Part shown: positions 55,214 to 62,883 of the stretch, piece by piece | Position numbering within the stretch: position 1 is the stretch's first letter | Layout of the letters: each line of letters opens with the position of its first letter | Assembly (NCBI RefSeq): GCF_052113205.1 | Contig: NZ_JBFRCU010000008.1 | Span: 76,297 to 140,296 of the forward strand | Length of the DNA stretch: 64,000 nt | Reading direction: 5' to 3' | Origin: Inquilinus sp052113205 | GTDB lineage: Bacteria; Pseudomonadota; Alphaproteobacteria; DSM-16000; Inquilinaceae | The notes under the pieces: generated by a model | Seen by the model: the letters and a program-made list of their open reading frames with translations, nothing else | Told to the model about the DNA's origin: nothing | The model's database searches: none | Program-made: the position numbers and the translations under genes

Positions 55214-56251
55214 TCAGCCGAAGGCGGGCATCACCTTGTCGATGAACAGCTCCAGCGACCGCTTCTTGCGTTCGAAGGACAGGCCGCTGTCGACCCACAG
55301 GCTGTACTGGTCGTAGCCCAGGGCCTCATAGGCCTTGAGCCGGGCGATCACGTCCTCGGGCTCGCCGATCACCAGGTTCCGGCGCATCAGGTCCGGCGCG
55401 TATTGCGGCATCGCCGCCACCTCGGCCTCGCTCAGCGGCTCCAGGAAGCCCTGGCGGACCGGCCGCTCGTTCTTGAACCAGGCGCCGAAGGTGCAATAGA
55501 AGCGGCTCAGCTCGCGCGCCGTCTCCGCCACCTCCGCCTCCGAGGCGCAGACGAAGCTGTGCATCAGCAGCATGATCTGCGGCCGCGGCCGCTCCGGATG
55601 GGCGGCGCAGGCGGTGTTGAAGCGGTCCATCAGGCTGGCGACCTCGACGTCGCCCGAGGCCAGCGGCGTGACCTGGACGTTGCAGCCGTTGGTGACCGCG
55701 AATTCATGCGAGTTCGGGTCCCGCGCCGCGACCCAGATCGGCGGGTGCGGCTGTTGCACCGGGCGGGGCACGCAGGTCGTGGGGGGGAAGGACCAGAACT
55801 CGCCCTGATGGGCATAGTCGCCCTGCCAGAGTTGCTGCACCGCCGGGATCAGCTCGCGCAGGCGCTGCCCGGCGCCCCAGGCGTCCAGCCCCGGCAGCAG
55901 CCGCTCGTATTCGAAGGAATAGGCGCCGCGGGCGATGCCGATGTCGAGCCGGCCGCGGCTGGCGACATCGGTCAGCGCCGCCTCGCCGGCCAGCTTGATC
56001 GGGTGCCAGAACGGCGCGATCACGGTGCCGGTGCCGAGGCGGATCCGCTCGGTCTTCGCCGCCAGATAGGCCAGGTTGATGAAGGGGTTCGGCGCGATCG
56101 TGAACTCCATGCCGTGGTGTTCGCCGACCCAGGCCGCCTCGAAGCCGCCGCGCTCCGCCAGCTGCACCAGCTCGGTCAGCTGGTCGAACAGCTCGGCATG
56201 GGACGGGCCGGGGGCCAGCCGCTCCATATGGACGAAGAGGGAGAATTTCAT
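55214..56251 (-). CDS. LLM-class flavin-dependent monooxygenase
   Basis: 345 residues. Luciferase-like motifs: LVQLAERGGFEAAWVGEHHG, AKTERIRLGTGTVIAPFWHP, DVASRGRLDIGIARGAYSFE, HPPIWVAARDPNSHEFA. Its start overlaps the flavin reductase stop in ATGA, so the two form a classical two-component monooxygenase: the reductase supplies FMNH2 and the LLM enzyme oxygenates. The fifth and last LLM in the window. The compound attacked is unknown; neighbouring aldehyde dehydrogenase and alpha/beta hydrolase suggest ring or C-N/C-O cleavage giving an aldehyde and an acid. Confidence 0.9.
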   Translation of the reverse strand: MKFSLFVHMERLAPGPSHAELFDQLTELVQLAERGGFEAAWVGEHHGMEFTIAPNPFINLAYLAAKTERIRLGTGTVIAPFWHPIKLAGEAALTDVASRGRLDIGIARGAYSFEYERLLPGLDAWGAGQRLRELIPAVQQLWQGDYAHQGEFWSFPPTTCVPRPVQQPHPPIWVAARDPNSHEFAVTNGCNVQVTPLASGDVEVASLMDRFNTACAAHPERPRPQIMLLMHSFVCASEAEVAETARELSRFYCTFGAWFKNERPVRQGFLEPLSEAEVAAMPQYAPDLMRRNLVIGEPEDVIARLKAYEALGYDQYSLWVDSGLSFERKKRSLELFIDKVMPAFG

Positions 56252-57201
56252 CGCAATCCAGCCTCGTTCTGGGCTTGCAGGGCGCGGACCGTGCCGGCCG
56301 CGGCGTCACCGACATAGATGCCGAAGCTGTCCTCGCCGCGCTCCTTGACGAAGCGCTGCAGCATCGACCGGACGGCGTCGTCGGCGAGACGCGGCCAGGG
56401 AATGTCGTCGAGCGGGACCAGCCGCAGCGCCGGATCGCCCGGCAGCTCGCCGGCCAGGGCGCCGCGGTAGTAGATCGACACCGTGCCGCGGTCGGTCCCG
56501 GCCTCCTCGAACACGGCGAACAGGAAGCTGAGGCGGGCGTCCAGCCCGTGCCGCGCCAATACGCCCTTCAGGCTGCGCGGGTCGGCGGCCGGGTCGAGGC
56601 CCACGCCGGCGGGCAGGTCGAGCCGGCCGTCGCCATCGGCCAGCAGCAGCACCGCGCCGTCGCGCTCCAGGATCGCGCCGACCCGGGTGCGGCGATGGGC
56701 GGCGGCCAGCGCCTCCTGCGACAGGCCGAAGGCGACATAGGCGCCGCGGCAATAGGCCAGCGGCGTCGCCGGGGACTGGCCGAAGCCGGCGACCCGGCCG
56801 ATCAGGACCAGATGGTCGCCGGCATCGACGACCTGGTGCGTGGCGCAGTCGAACCAGGCGGCCGCGCCGGCGATCAGCGGGCTGCCGGCCGGCCCGGTCG
56901 CCCAGGCAGTGGCGGCGAATTTGTCGGGGCTCTTGGAGGCGAACAGGCCGGAGACCGCCTGCTGGTGCTCGGCCAGCACGTTCACCGCGAAATGGCCGCT
57001 GCCCTCGAACACCGGGCAGCTCGCCGCGGTCTTGGCGATGCAGATCAGGACCAGCGGCGGGTCGAGCGACACCGAGGTGAAGGAGTTGGCGGTGAAGCCG
57101 CGCGGCCCGCCATCGGGCTCGACCGTGGTGACCACGGTGACGCCGGTGACGAAGCTGCCCAGCGCCTTGCGGAACTCGCGCGGGTCCAAGCCGTCTGTCA
57201 T
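56248..57201 (-). CDS. Flavin reductase with a C-terminal Nudix-like extension
   Basis: 317 residues. Residues 1-~165 are a flavin-reductase-like FMN-binding split barrel (FVTGVTVVTTVEPDGGPRGF, TANSFTSVSLDPPLVLICIA, HFAVNVLAEHQQAVSGLFAS). Most stand-alone reductases are 160-190 residues, so the ~150-residue tail is extra. That tail resembles a Nudix fold (RTRVGAILERDGAVLLLADG, LDLPAGVGLD, LSFLFAVFEEAGTDRGTVSI) but lacks the GX5EX7REUXEEXGU box, so hydrolysis is unlikely; it may regulate or bind nucleotide. Overlaps the LLM and hydrolase genes by four bases each. Confidence 0.88.
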   Translation of the reverse strand: MTDGLDPREFRKALGSFVTGVTVVTTVEPDGGPRGFTANSFTSVSLDPPLVLICIAKTAASCPVFEGSGHFAVNVLAEHQQAVSGLFASKSPDKFAATAWATGPAGSPLIAGAAAWFDCATHQVVDAGDHLVLIGRVAGFGQSPATPLAYCRGAYVAFGLSQEALAAAHRRTRVGAILERDGAVLLLADGDGRLDLPAGVGLDPAADPRSLKGVLARHGLDARLSFLFAVFEEAGTDRGTVSIYYRGALAGELPGDPALRLVPLDDIPWPRLADDAVRSMLQRFVKERGEDSFGIYVGDAAAGTVRALQAQNEAGLR

Positions 57202-57998
57202 GGCGTGGTCACCTCTTCGACGAAGGCCCGCAGCCGCGCGTTCACCAGCACCGGGGCGGTGAGGCTCATCATGTGTCGTTCGCCCGGCAGGATCTCGGCC
57301 CGGCCGCGGGGAACGGCCGCCGCCATGGCGCGGGACATCTCCGGGCTCGAATTCGGGTCCGCTTCGCCGGTCAGGAACAGGGCCGGCACGGCGAGGCCGC
57401 CCAGCCGGCCGGCATGAGCCAAATCCGAGCTGGCGAACAGCCGGTAGGTGCGGGCGTAGCCGACCGGATCGGCCGATTCCAGGAAGGCGCGGGTCTGGCC
57501 CGCCACCTCGGCCAGCGCCGCCGGCACCGGGTCGCCGAACCAGCGGGCGATGGTGCCGGCGACGGCGCCGCCCGGCCCCTCGGCCTCGATCCGGCGGGCG
57601 CGGTCCAGCACCGCCTCCCGCTGCGCCGGCGTGCGGCGGTAGACGGCGTTCAGCGCGGCCACGCCAAGGGTCCGGTCCGGGTGGTTCAGCGCGAATTCCA
57701 GCGCCACCAGCGCGCCCATGGAATGGCCGACGACCACGGCGCGGTCGAGGTCGAGCGCATCCATCAGTGACCGCAGCTGGTCGCTGTAATCCCTGAGACC
57801 CGGCCGCTCCTGCGGCAGGGCGCTGCCGCCATGGCCGAGCATGTCGTAGGCGACGGCGGTGTGGGTGGCGGCGAAGGTCTCGATCTGCGGCGCCCAGACT
57901 GCCGATGCCATGCCGACGCCATGGATGAACACGATCGGGCGACCNGCGCCGGCCTGGTGCCAGCGCGTCTGCCCGGCAGTGAGGGCAGCCTCAGGCAT
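57198..57998 (-). CDS. Alpha/beta-hydrolase
   Basis: 266 residues. The canonical fold: oxyanion region PIVFIHGVGMASAVW, nucleophile elbow VVVGHSMGALVALEFAL (catalytic Ser in GHSMG), acid Asp in FLTGEADPNSSP and a C-terminal His in ILPGERHMMSL. One codon near the oxyanion site contains the unresolved base at 57945. In a monooxygenase operon it may hydrolyse an ester, lactone or carbamate product, as RutD does in pyrimidine breakdown. Overlaps neighbours by eight and four bases. Confidence 0.9.
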   Translation of the reverse strand: MPEAALTAGQTRWHQAGXGRPIVFIHGVGMASAVWAPQIETFAATHTAVAYDMLGHGGSALPQERPGLRDYSDQLRSLMDALDLDRAVVVGHSMGALVALEFALNHPDRTLGVAALNAVYRRTPAQREAVLDRARRIEAEGPGGAVAGTIARWFGDPVPAALAEVAGQTRAFLESADPVGYARTYRLFASSDLAHAGRLGGLAVPALFLTGEADPNSSPEMSRAMAAAVPRGRAEILPGERHMMSLTAPVLVNARLRAFVEEVTTP

Positions 57999-58578
57999 CG
58001 GTGCCGCCGAGATCGCGCAGATCCTGGTAGCGGTCGCCGATGCGGTGATGCGGCCGGCCGCCGATCGAGGCGCCGAGCGCGACCACGATCTCGTCCGGCG
58101 CCGGCGCGTCGACGATCGAGAACTGCACGGTCAGATAGTGCGACCGCCGGCCCTCGTCGTTCTTGTCCATCAGCGGGATGGTGACCGGGGTGGCCGGGCC
58201 GCCGCGCAGATTGGTGAAGGACAGGTAGCTCTTGGCGCCGACGGCGCGGCGGTAATGGTTGCCGAAGCGCAGGGTGTGGATCAGCGCCGAGGCGTGCTCG
58301 ATCTCGCCGGACGTGCCGACGATCGCCGCCTTGCCATAGGCCTCGACCGCCTCGCCGGATCCGGCCACCCGCAGGATCTCGGCCGTCAGCATTTCGCCCA
58401 GCACCGGGGCCTGGGCGTGGATCTCCGGCTTCAGGTCCTCGACGAAGCCGCGCCCGGCCCAGGGGTTGGTCAGCACCGCCGCGGCGGCGAACAGCTTCAG
58501 CGGCCGCGCCGCCGCCCGGCCGCCCTCGATCCGGGTGTCCTCGACATAGGTCACGAGCTTGCGCAGCACCAGCGTCAT
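57991..58578 (-). CDS. DUF1185 'amino acid synthesis' family protein
   Basis: 195 residues from the ATG at 58578; upstream codons run through the operator and are not credible. It fits the AA_synth (DUF1185) family: LRKLVTYVEDTRIEGGRAAA, AAVLTNPWAGRGFVEDLKPE, GEIEHASALIHTLRFGNHYR, YLSFTNLRGGPATPVTIPLM. The family name derives from weak evidence; members sit in catabolic operons and their reaction is not settled. It is the first gene of the ten-gene operon, directly behind the GntR operator. Confidence 0.85.
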   Translation of the reverse strand: MTLVLRKLVTYVEDTRIEGGRAAARPLKLFAAAAVLTNPWAGRGFVEDLKPEIHAQAPVLGEMLTAEILRVAGSGEAVEAYGKAAIVGTSGEIEHASALIHTLRFGNHYRRAVGAKSYLSFTNLRGGPATPVTIPLMDKNDEGRRSHYLTVQFSIVDAPAPDEIVVALGASIGGRPHHRIGDRYQDLRDLGGTDA

Positions 58579-58629
58579 TCCTTGCCCCTGTCCCCGAGCC
58601 CATCTGGGCGCTGTCTGATCTCCTCGTAA

Positions 58630-58643
58630 GATGGTATACCATC
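58630..58643. promoter_or_regulatory. GntR/FCD operator palindrome
   Basis: GATGGTATACCATC is a perfect 14-bp palindrome with the TGGTATACCA core common for FadR-subfamily GntR repressors. It lies between the divergent ten-gene operon (start 58578) and the GntR gene (start 58748), ideal for controlling both. Confidence 0.8.
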
Positions 58644-58747
58644 GGACAATCGAGTCAACAGCCGGGAATCTCCGCCCGGTCACCGGGGCCGGATGGTCTG
58701 GTGGCGCATGCCGCGATGGGCTAGGAGGGACAGGCCGGGAGAGAGCG

Positions 58748-59440
58748 ATGAATGACGAGGACACGCTGCTGAGGGTCGACCGCAGCGCACGGACCCTGCG
58801 GGAGCTGGCGCTGGAGAAGCTGCGCGATGCGATCCTGGGGCTGCGCTTCCAGCCGGGCGACCGGCTGGTGGAGCGGGACCTGTGCGACCAGCTCGGCGTC
58901 AGCCGGTCGATCGTGCGCGAGGTGCTGCGCCATCTCGAGACCGAGGGGCTGGTCGAGAACGTGCCCTATCGCGGCCCGATCGTGGTGCGGCCGACGCCGG
59001 ATCAGGCGAAGGAGATCTACGAGATCCGCGCCATGCTCGAGGCGCTGGCGGCTCGGACCTGCGCCGAGACGGCGCCGCGGGAGATCGCGGTGAAGCTGGA
59101 TGCGGCGATGGGCCGGATCGAGCAGGCCTATGCCCAGCAGGCGCCGACCGCCGTGCTGGCGGCGACCCATGACTTCTACAAGATCCTGTTCCAGGGCAGC
59201 GGCAAGGCCGTGGCCTGGACCATCGTCAATTCGCTGAACGCCCGGATCTCGCATCTGCGGGCGATGACGATCTCGACCGCCGGCCGCTCCGAAGGCGGCC
59301 CGGCCGAGATGCGGCGGATCGTCGAGGCGATCGGACGGGGCGACGGGACGGCGGCGGCCCAGGCCTGCCTCGACCATGTCGGCCACGCCTCCGCGATCGC
59401 GCAGCGGCTGCTGTCACAGGATCAGACGACTCCGCCCTGA
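58748..59440 (+). CDS. GntR-family (FCD/FadR-type) transcriptional regulator
   Basis: 230 residues. N-terminal winged helix (LRELALEKLRDAILGLRFQP, RLVERDLCDQLGVSRSIVRE, RHLETEGLVENVPYRGPIVV) and C-terminal all-helical FCD ligand domain with likely metal-binding positions (DFYKILFQ, RAMTISTAGR, HVGHASAIA). It is divergent from the catabolic/transport operon and most likely represses it at 58630-58643 until a pathway substrate binds. Start ATG at 58748 with GGGAGAGAGCG before it. Confidence 0.93.
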   Translation: MNDEDTLLRVDRSARTLRELALEKLRDAILGLRFQPGDRLVERDLCDQLGVSRSIVREVLRHLETEGLVENVPYRGPIVVRPTPDQAKEIYEIRAMLEALAARTCAETAPREIAVKLDAAMGRIEQAYAQQAPTAVLAATHDFYKILFQGSGKAVAWTIVNSLNARISHLRAMTISTAGRSEGGPAEMRRIVEAIGRGDGTAAAQACLDHVGHASAIAQRLLSQDQTTPP

Positions 59441-59470
59441 GAGGCGGGAGGCTGCGGCGTCAGCGCAGCC

Positions 59471-60106
59471 CTACCAGCGCAGCCAGCGCCGTCCGGCCAG
59501 GGTGCCGATCAGCACCACGATCCCGGTTGCCAGCGTGTACCAGGTGGCGACGAAGAACGGGCTGTCGTCCGGGCAATGCGCGGCGTAGAGGGTCGCGGCG
59601 ATGCCGCTGGCCACCAGCCCGGCGACCGCTCCGGCCAAGCCCGGGCGCCGCGGTGCGCCCTGGCGCAGGGCGAGCAGCAACAGGGCCAGCGGGCCCAACG
59701 CCATCACCGGGATCAGGGTCAGGCACCACGGTGCGTTGGTGCCGATCCACCGTGTCTCCCAGCTCGACATCGGCATCGCCATCATCTCCAGCGCGACCGA
59801 GACCGCCAGCAGCATCGGCGCGGCCAGCAGCGCCCAGCGCCACGCGCCCAGCGGCACGCCCGGCCGCGCCAGGTGCAGGATCAGCCCGGTGGCGGTGATG
59901 GCCAGCGCCAGGGTGACGACGAATTTGAACAAATAGCGGACGGTCTCGACCGCCTGCATCACATCCGGCCGCACGCCGATGCCGGCGAAGAAGATCGCCG
60001 CGGCCACGACCGCGCCGCCGACCATGGCGGCCGCCACCGCCCGGCCGAGCGGCCAGCGGATCGGCGCGTCCTGCGCCAGGGCGATGATGAGGTCGTCGGT
60101 CTTCAC
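59471..60106 (-). CDS. NrsF-type (DUF1109) membrane anti-sigma factor
   Basis: 211 residues, GTG start at 60106 overlapping the sigma-factor stop (GTGA). Six membrane helices are predictable (AVAAAMVGGAVVAAAIFFAG through WYTLATGIVVLIGTLAG), with the short N-terminal cytoplasmic segment KTDDLIIALAQDAPIRW typical of the family. NrsF proteins hold ECF sigma factors of the SigF type at the membrane and release them on stress (heavy metal or oxidative in Caulobacter). Order sigma-then-NrsF is standard. Confidence 0.9.
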   Translation of the reverse strand: MKTDDLIIALAQDAPIRWPLGRAVAAAMVGGAVVAAAIFFAGIGVRPDVMQAVETVRYLFKFVVTLALAITATGLILHLARPGVPLGAWRWALLAAPMLLAVSVALEMMAMPMSSWETRWIGTNAPWCLTLIPVMALGPLALLLLALRQGAPRRPGLAGAVAGLVASGIAATLYAAHCPDDSPFFVATWYTLATGIVVLIGTLAGRRWLRW

Positions 60107-60660
60107 CCGGGTTCACTCCGATACAAGGCGGCCAAGGCCTTCAGCGCGCGGTGCAGCGCCACGCGCACCGCGCCCTCGGTCATGCTGAGGCGGCTGGCGG
60201 TCTCGCGCACGCTGCCGCCCTCGACCGAGATCGAGCGCACGATGTCGCGCTGCTGGTCCTTCAGCTGCGCCAGCAGGCGCTCGACGTCGCGCTGCTGCAG
60301 CCCGTCCGGCGGCGATTCCGCCTCCAGCGTGTCGATCACATCCTCGATCGGCACATCGACATGGCGGCCGCGACGGCGCAGCGCGTCGATCATCTTGTTG
60401 CGCACGATCACCGAGATCCACGGCCCGATCGGCCGCGACTGGTCCCAGGATCCGCGCTTCAGATGGATCGCCAGCAGCACCTCCTGCACCACGTCCTCGG
60501 CGTCGCTGGCCGAGCCGCCGAACAGGGCGCCGCGCCGCCGCGCCATGGCGCGGAGATGCGGCGTCACCGCCTGCAGGAACCGGCGATAGGCACCGGCGTC
60601 GCCCGAGATCGCGGCCCGCATCCATATCGCCCACTGCTCCTCCCGCAAGGGATCATTCAC
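60103..60660 (-). CDS. ECF-family RNA polymerase sigma factor
   Basis: 185 residues. Region 2 (RAAISGDAGAYRRFLQAVTP, SDAEDVVQEVLLAIHLKRGS, GPWISVIVRNKMIDALRRRG) and region 4 (QRDIVRSISVEGGSVRETAS, LSMTEGAVRVALHRALKALA) are complete, joined by a short linker. It is coupled to the NrsF anti-sigma gene. A candidate self-recognised promoter lies upstream (60674-60701) and a similar motif faces the other way at 60751-60777. Confidence 0.94.
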   Translation of the reverse strand: MNDPLREEQWAIWMRAAISGDAGAYRRFLQAVTPHLRAMARRRGALFGGSASDAEDVVQEVLLAIHLKRGSWDQSRPIGPWISVIVRNKMIDALRRRGRHVDVPIEDVIDTLEAESPPDGLQQRDVERLLAQLKDQQRDIVRSISVEGGSVRETASRLSMTEGAVRVALHRALKALAALYRSEPG

Positions 60661-60673
60661 GCGTCATCACCTC

Positions 60674-60701
60674 ATACGGCTCCGGTTCCGGATTCGTTAC
60701 A
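60674..60701 (-). promoter_or_regulatory. Possible ECF-type autoregulated promoter of the sigma factor gene
   Basis: On the minus strand TGTAAC (60701-60696) is followed after 17 bases by CGTA (60678-60675), a -35/-10 layout plausible for an ECF sigma factor, and lies just ahead of the sigma gene start at 60660. The second, divergent copy nearby strengthens the case. Confidence 0.4.
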
Positions 60702-60750
60702 GAGGGCCGGGCGGTTGTGCGGGCGGCGCCAGAAAAATTTTCCCAGGCGG

Positions 60751-60777
60751 TGTAATACCAGCCGCCCGGCCGCCGAA
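60751..60777 (+). promoter_or_regulatory. Possible ECF-type promoter facing the TTC38-like gene
   Basis: TGTAAT (60751-60756), 17-base spacer, CGAA (60774-60777). This mirrors the minus-strand TGTAAC-N17-CGTA element. It is about 230 bp upstream of the gene at 61006. The remaining part of this 345-bp region holds no gene I can support. Confidence 0.35.
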
Positions 60778-61005
60778 GAAGTCGTCACAAGCCCGTTGCG
60801 GCGTGCCTCTTCTGCGGAACATCCGATGGATCGTCTCCTGCTTCTTCTTGCCCCAAGGACCGCGGCCTCTGCATTGCGGTCGAGGGTCGCAACCCGGGAC
60901 GGCTGAGTCCCCGGGCGAACACCACCCCCCTCATTCCTTCGAACCGATGTGCCGCCGCGTCGCCCGATCGACGCCACGGTCGAGCCTTGCCCAAAGGACC
61001 CCGTC

Positions 61006-62358
61006 ATGCCGTTGGACGCCTTCGACCTTTCGACCAGCTCCGCCAGCGCCGATGCCACCCGGGCCTTCGAGGAGGCGGTGCGCGGCCTCGCAGCCCACCG
61101 GCCCTCGACCGGCATCGCCCTCGGCCGGGCGCTGGCCGCCGACCCCGACCACGTCGCGGCCCTGGCCCTGAAGGGCTTCGCCAACCTGATCCTGGCGCGC
61201 GAGGAGCTGGCAGCTCCCGCACGGGAAGCGCTGGCGGCGGCCCGGCGGGCTCTGGCGGTGAAGGACGGCGGCACCGTCGATGAGCGGGCGCTGGTCGAGG
61301 CGCTCGGCCACGCCGTCGAGGACCGTTTCACCGAGGCCGCGGGCTGCCTGGACCAGCGCTTCGCCGACCGCCCGGCCACCTTCCTGCCGTTCAAGATCGC
61401 GCATGCGCTGCGCTTCATGCTGGGCGACGCCGCCGGCATGCTGGCCGCCTCGCAGCGGATGATGACGGTGTGGTCGCCCGACAGTCCGGCCGCCGGCTTC
61501 CTGCTGGGCTGCCACGCCTTCGCCATCGAGGAGCACGGCGCCTATGCCGCGGCCGAGGCCTATGGCCGACAGGCGGTGGCGATGGAGCCGGACGACGCCT
61601 GGGGCCTGCACGCCGTCTCCCATGTCCACGAGATGCGGGGCGAGATCACCGCGGGCATCGCCTGGCTGGAGAGCAGCCGCGGCAGCTGGTCCCGCTGCAA
61701 CAATTTCAGCTTCCACATGGCCTGGCACCTGGCGCTGCTGCATCTGGATCGCGGCGAGCATGAACGCGTGCTGCAGCTCTACGACCAGGAAGTACGGCCG
61801 ACCCCGACCGATGATTTCCGCGACATGGCCAACGCCGTGTCGCTGCTGTGGCGGCTGGAGCGGCTGGGCGTCGATGCCGGCGGCCGCTGGGCTGAGCTGG
61901 CGGAGATCGCCCGCAGGCGCCGGGCCGACACCACCCTGGTCTTCGCGTCGCTGCACAGCCTGATCGCGCTGGTTGCCCTCGGCGATCGGCCGGCGGCGGC
62001 GGAGCTGGTGATGGCCTTGCAGGTCCGCGCCCAGGGCAGCGGCGACCAGGCCCGGGTCGCGGCCGATCTCGGCCTGCCCCTGGCCCGCGTGATCACTGGT
62101 TTGGGGGGCACGGGTCTGGGTGGCGAGCGCGGGTCGCTCGACCGCCTCGCCGCCGGCCTGCCGCAGATCGGCGGCAGCAACGCCCAGCGCGACCTCTTCG
62201 TCCTGGCCCTGGCCGAGACCGCATCGCGGCGCGGCGACGCCCCGGCGCTGCGGGCGATTGGCAACGCCCGCCGCCGCCTGAAGACCGAGGACCGCCTGAT
62301 CGCGTCGGTCGACGGCCGCGCTTTCTCCCCCGCCGCCCGCCTCTCGGCCCAACGCTGA
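61006..62358 (+). CDS. TTC38-like tetratricopeptide repeat protein
   Basis: 450 residues from the ATG at 61006, preceded by AAAGGA at the right spacing. All-helical with TPR-like units: ALGRALAADPDHVAALALKG, AYGRQAVAMEPDDAWGLHAV, and the stretch MRGEITAGIAWLESSRGSW with CNNFSFHMAWHLALLHLDRG, which is the signature of TTC38-type proteins. The family's role is obscure. Divergent from the sigma/anti-sigma pair and possibly in its regulon. Soluble, no signal peptide. Confidence 0.85.
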   Translation: MPLDAFDLSTSSASADATRAFEEAVRGLAAHRPSTGIALGRALAADPDHVAALALKGFANLILAREELAAPAREALAAARRALAVKDGGTVDERALVEALGHAVEDRFTEAAGCLDQRFADRPATFLPFKIAHALRFMLGDAAGMLAASQRMMTVWSPDSPAAGFLLGCHAFAIEEHGAYAAAEAYGRQAVAMEPDDAWGLHAVSHVHEMRGEITAGIAWLESSRGSWSRCNNFSFHMAWHLALLHLDRGEHERVLQLYDQEVRPTPTDDFRDMANAVSLLWRLERLGVDAGGRWAELAEIARRRRADTTLVFASLHSLIALVALGDRPAAAELVMALQVRAQGSGDQARVAADLGLPLARVITGLGGTGLGGERGSLDRLAAGLPQIGGSNAQRDLFVLALAETASRRGDAPALRAIGNARRRLKTEDRLIASVDGRAFSPAARLSAQR

Positions 62359-62378
62359 ATTCGACTGGAGATCCGATC

Positions 62379-62882
62379 ATGACCATGACCCAGACATCCG
62401 ATATGCCGCTGTTTCCCGCGGTCACCGGCCGCCTCGTCCCGACCATCCTGCTCGCCGGCATCGCCGCCGATGTGACCTGGGAGGTCTGGGCCCGCGGCAT
62501 CACGCCGTTCCTGGTCGGCGGCCCGCTGGAGCCCGCGGCCCTGGTGCAGTCCGTCTTCGGCTTCCAGAGCTGGGCGGCGGGCGAGCTGATCCACGCCATC
62601 ACCGGCATCGTGTTCTACCCGATCGGCTACCTGTTCATCGCCCGGCCGCTGCAGCGCCGCATCCTGCCGCAGTTGCCGCTGGCGCTGACCGGCGCCGGCT
62701 TCGGCATCGGGCTGTGGGTCTTCGCCCTCTATGTCATGGCGCATCTGATCGCCGGGCTGCCCGCCTTCCTCGGCTTCATCCCGCTGACCTGGGCGTCGCT
62801 GGTGGGCCACATCCTGTTCGGCCTGGTCGTCGCCTTCGTCGTACGCTTCCGCGAGTCCCAACCCGCTGAAAGCGTCCGGTAA
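62379..62882 (+). CDS. Small four-TM membrane protein of unknown function
   Basis: 167 residues with about four hydrophobic helices (VPTILLAGIAADVTWEVWAR, LIHAITGIVFYPIGYLFIAR, LALTGAGFGIGLWVFALYVM, WASLVGHILFGLVVAFVVRF). Pattern and length resemble uncharacterised bacterial inner-membrane proteins. It starts 20 bp after the TTC38-like gene and ends one base before the TPP-enzyme gene, so it is part of that operon. No function can be assigned. Confidence 0.8.
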   Translation: MTMTQTSDMPLFPAVTGRLVPTILLAGIAADVTWEVWARGITPFLVGGPLEPAALVQSVFGFQSWAAGELIHAITGIVFYPIGYLFIARPLQRRILPQLPLALTGAGFGIGLWVFALYVMAHLIAGLPAFLGFIPLTWASLVGHILFGLVVAFVVRFRESQPAESVR

Positions 62883-62883
62883 A

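Noticed and set aside
60826..60906. A 26-codon frame (MDRLLLLLAPRTAAS...) downstream of the plus-strand ECF-like element
   Set aside because: No convincing ribosome site or homologue; could be a leader peptide but evidence is too thin.
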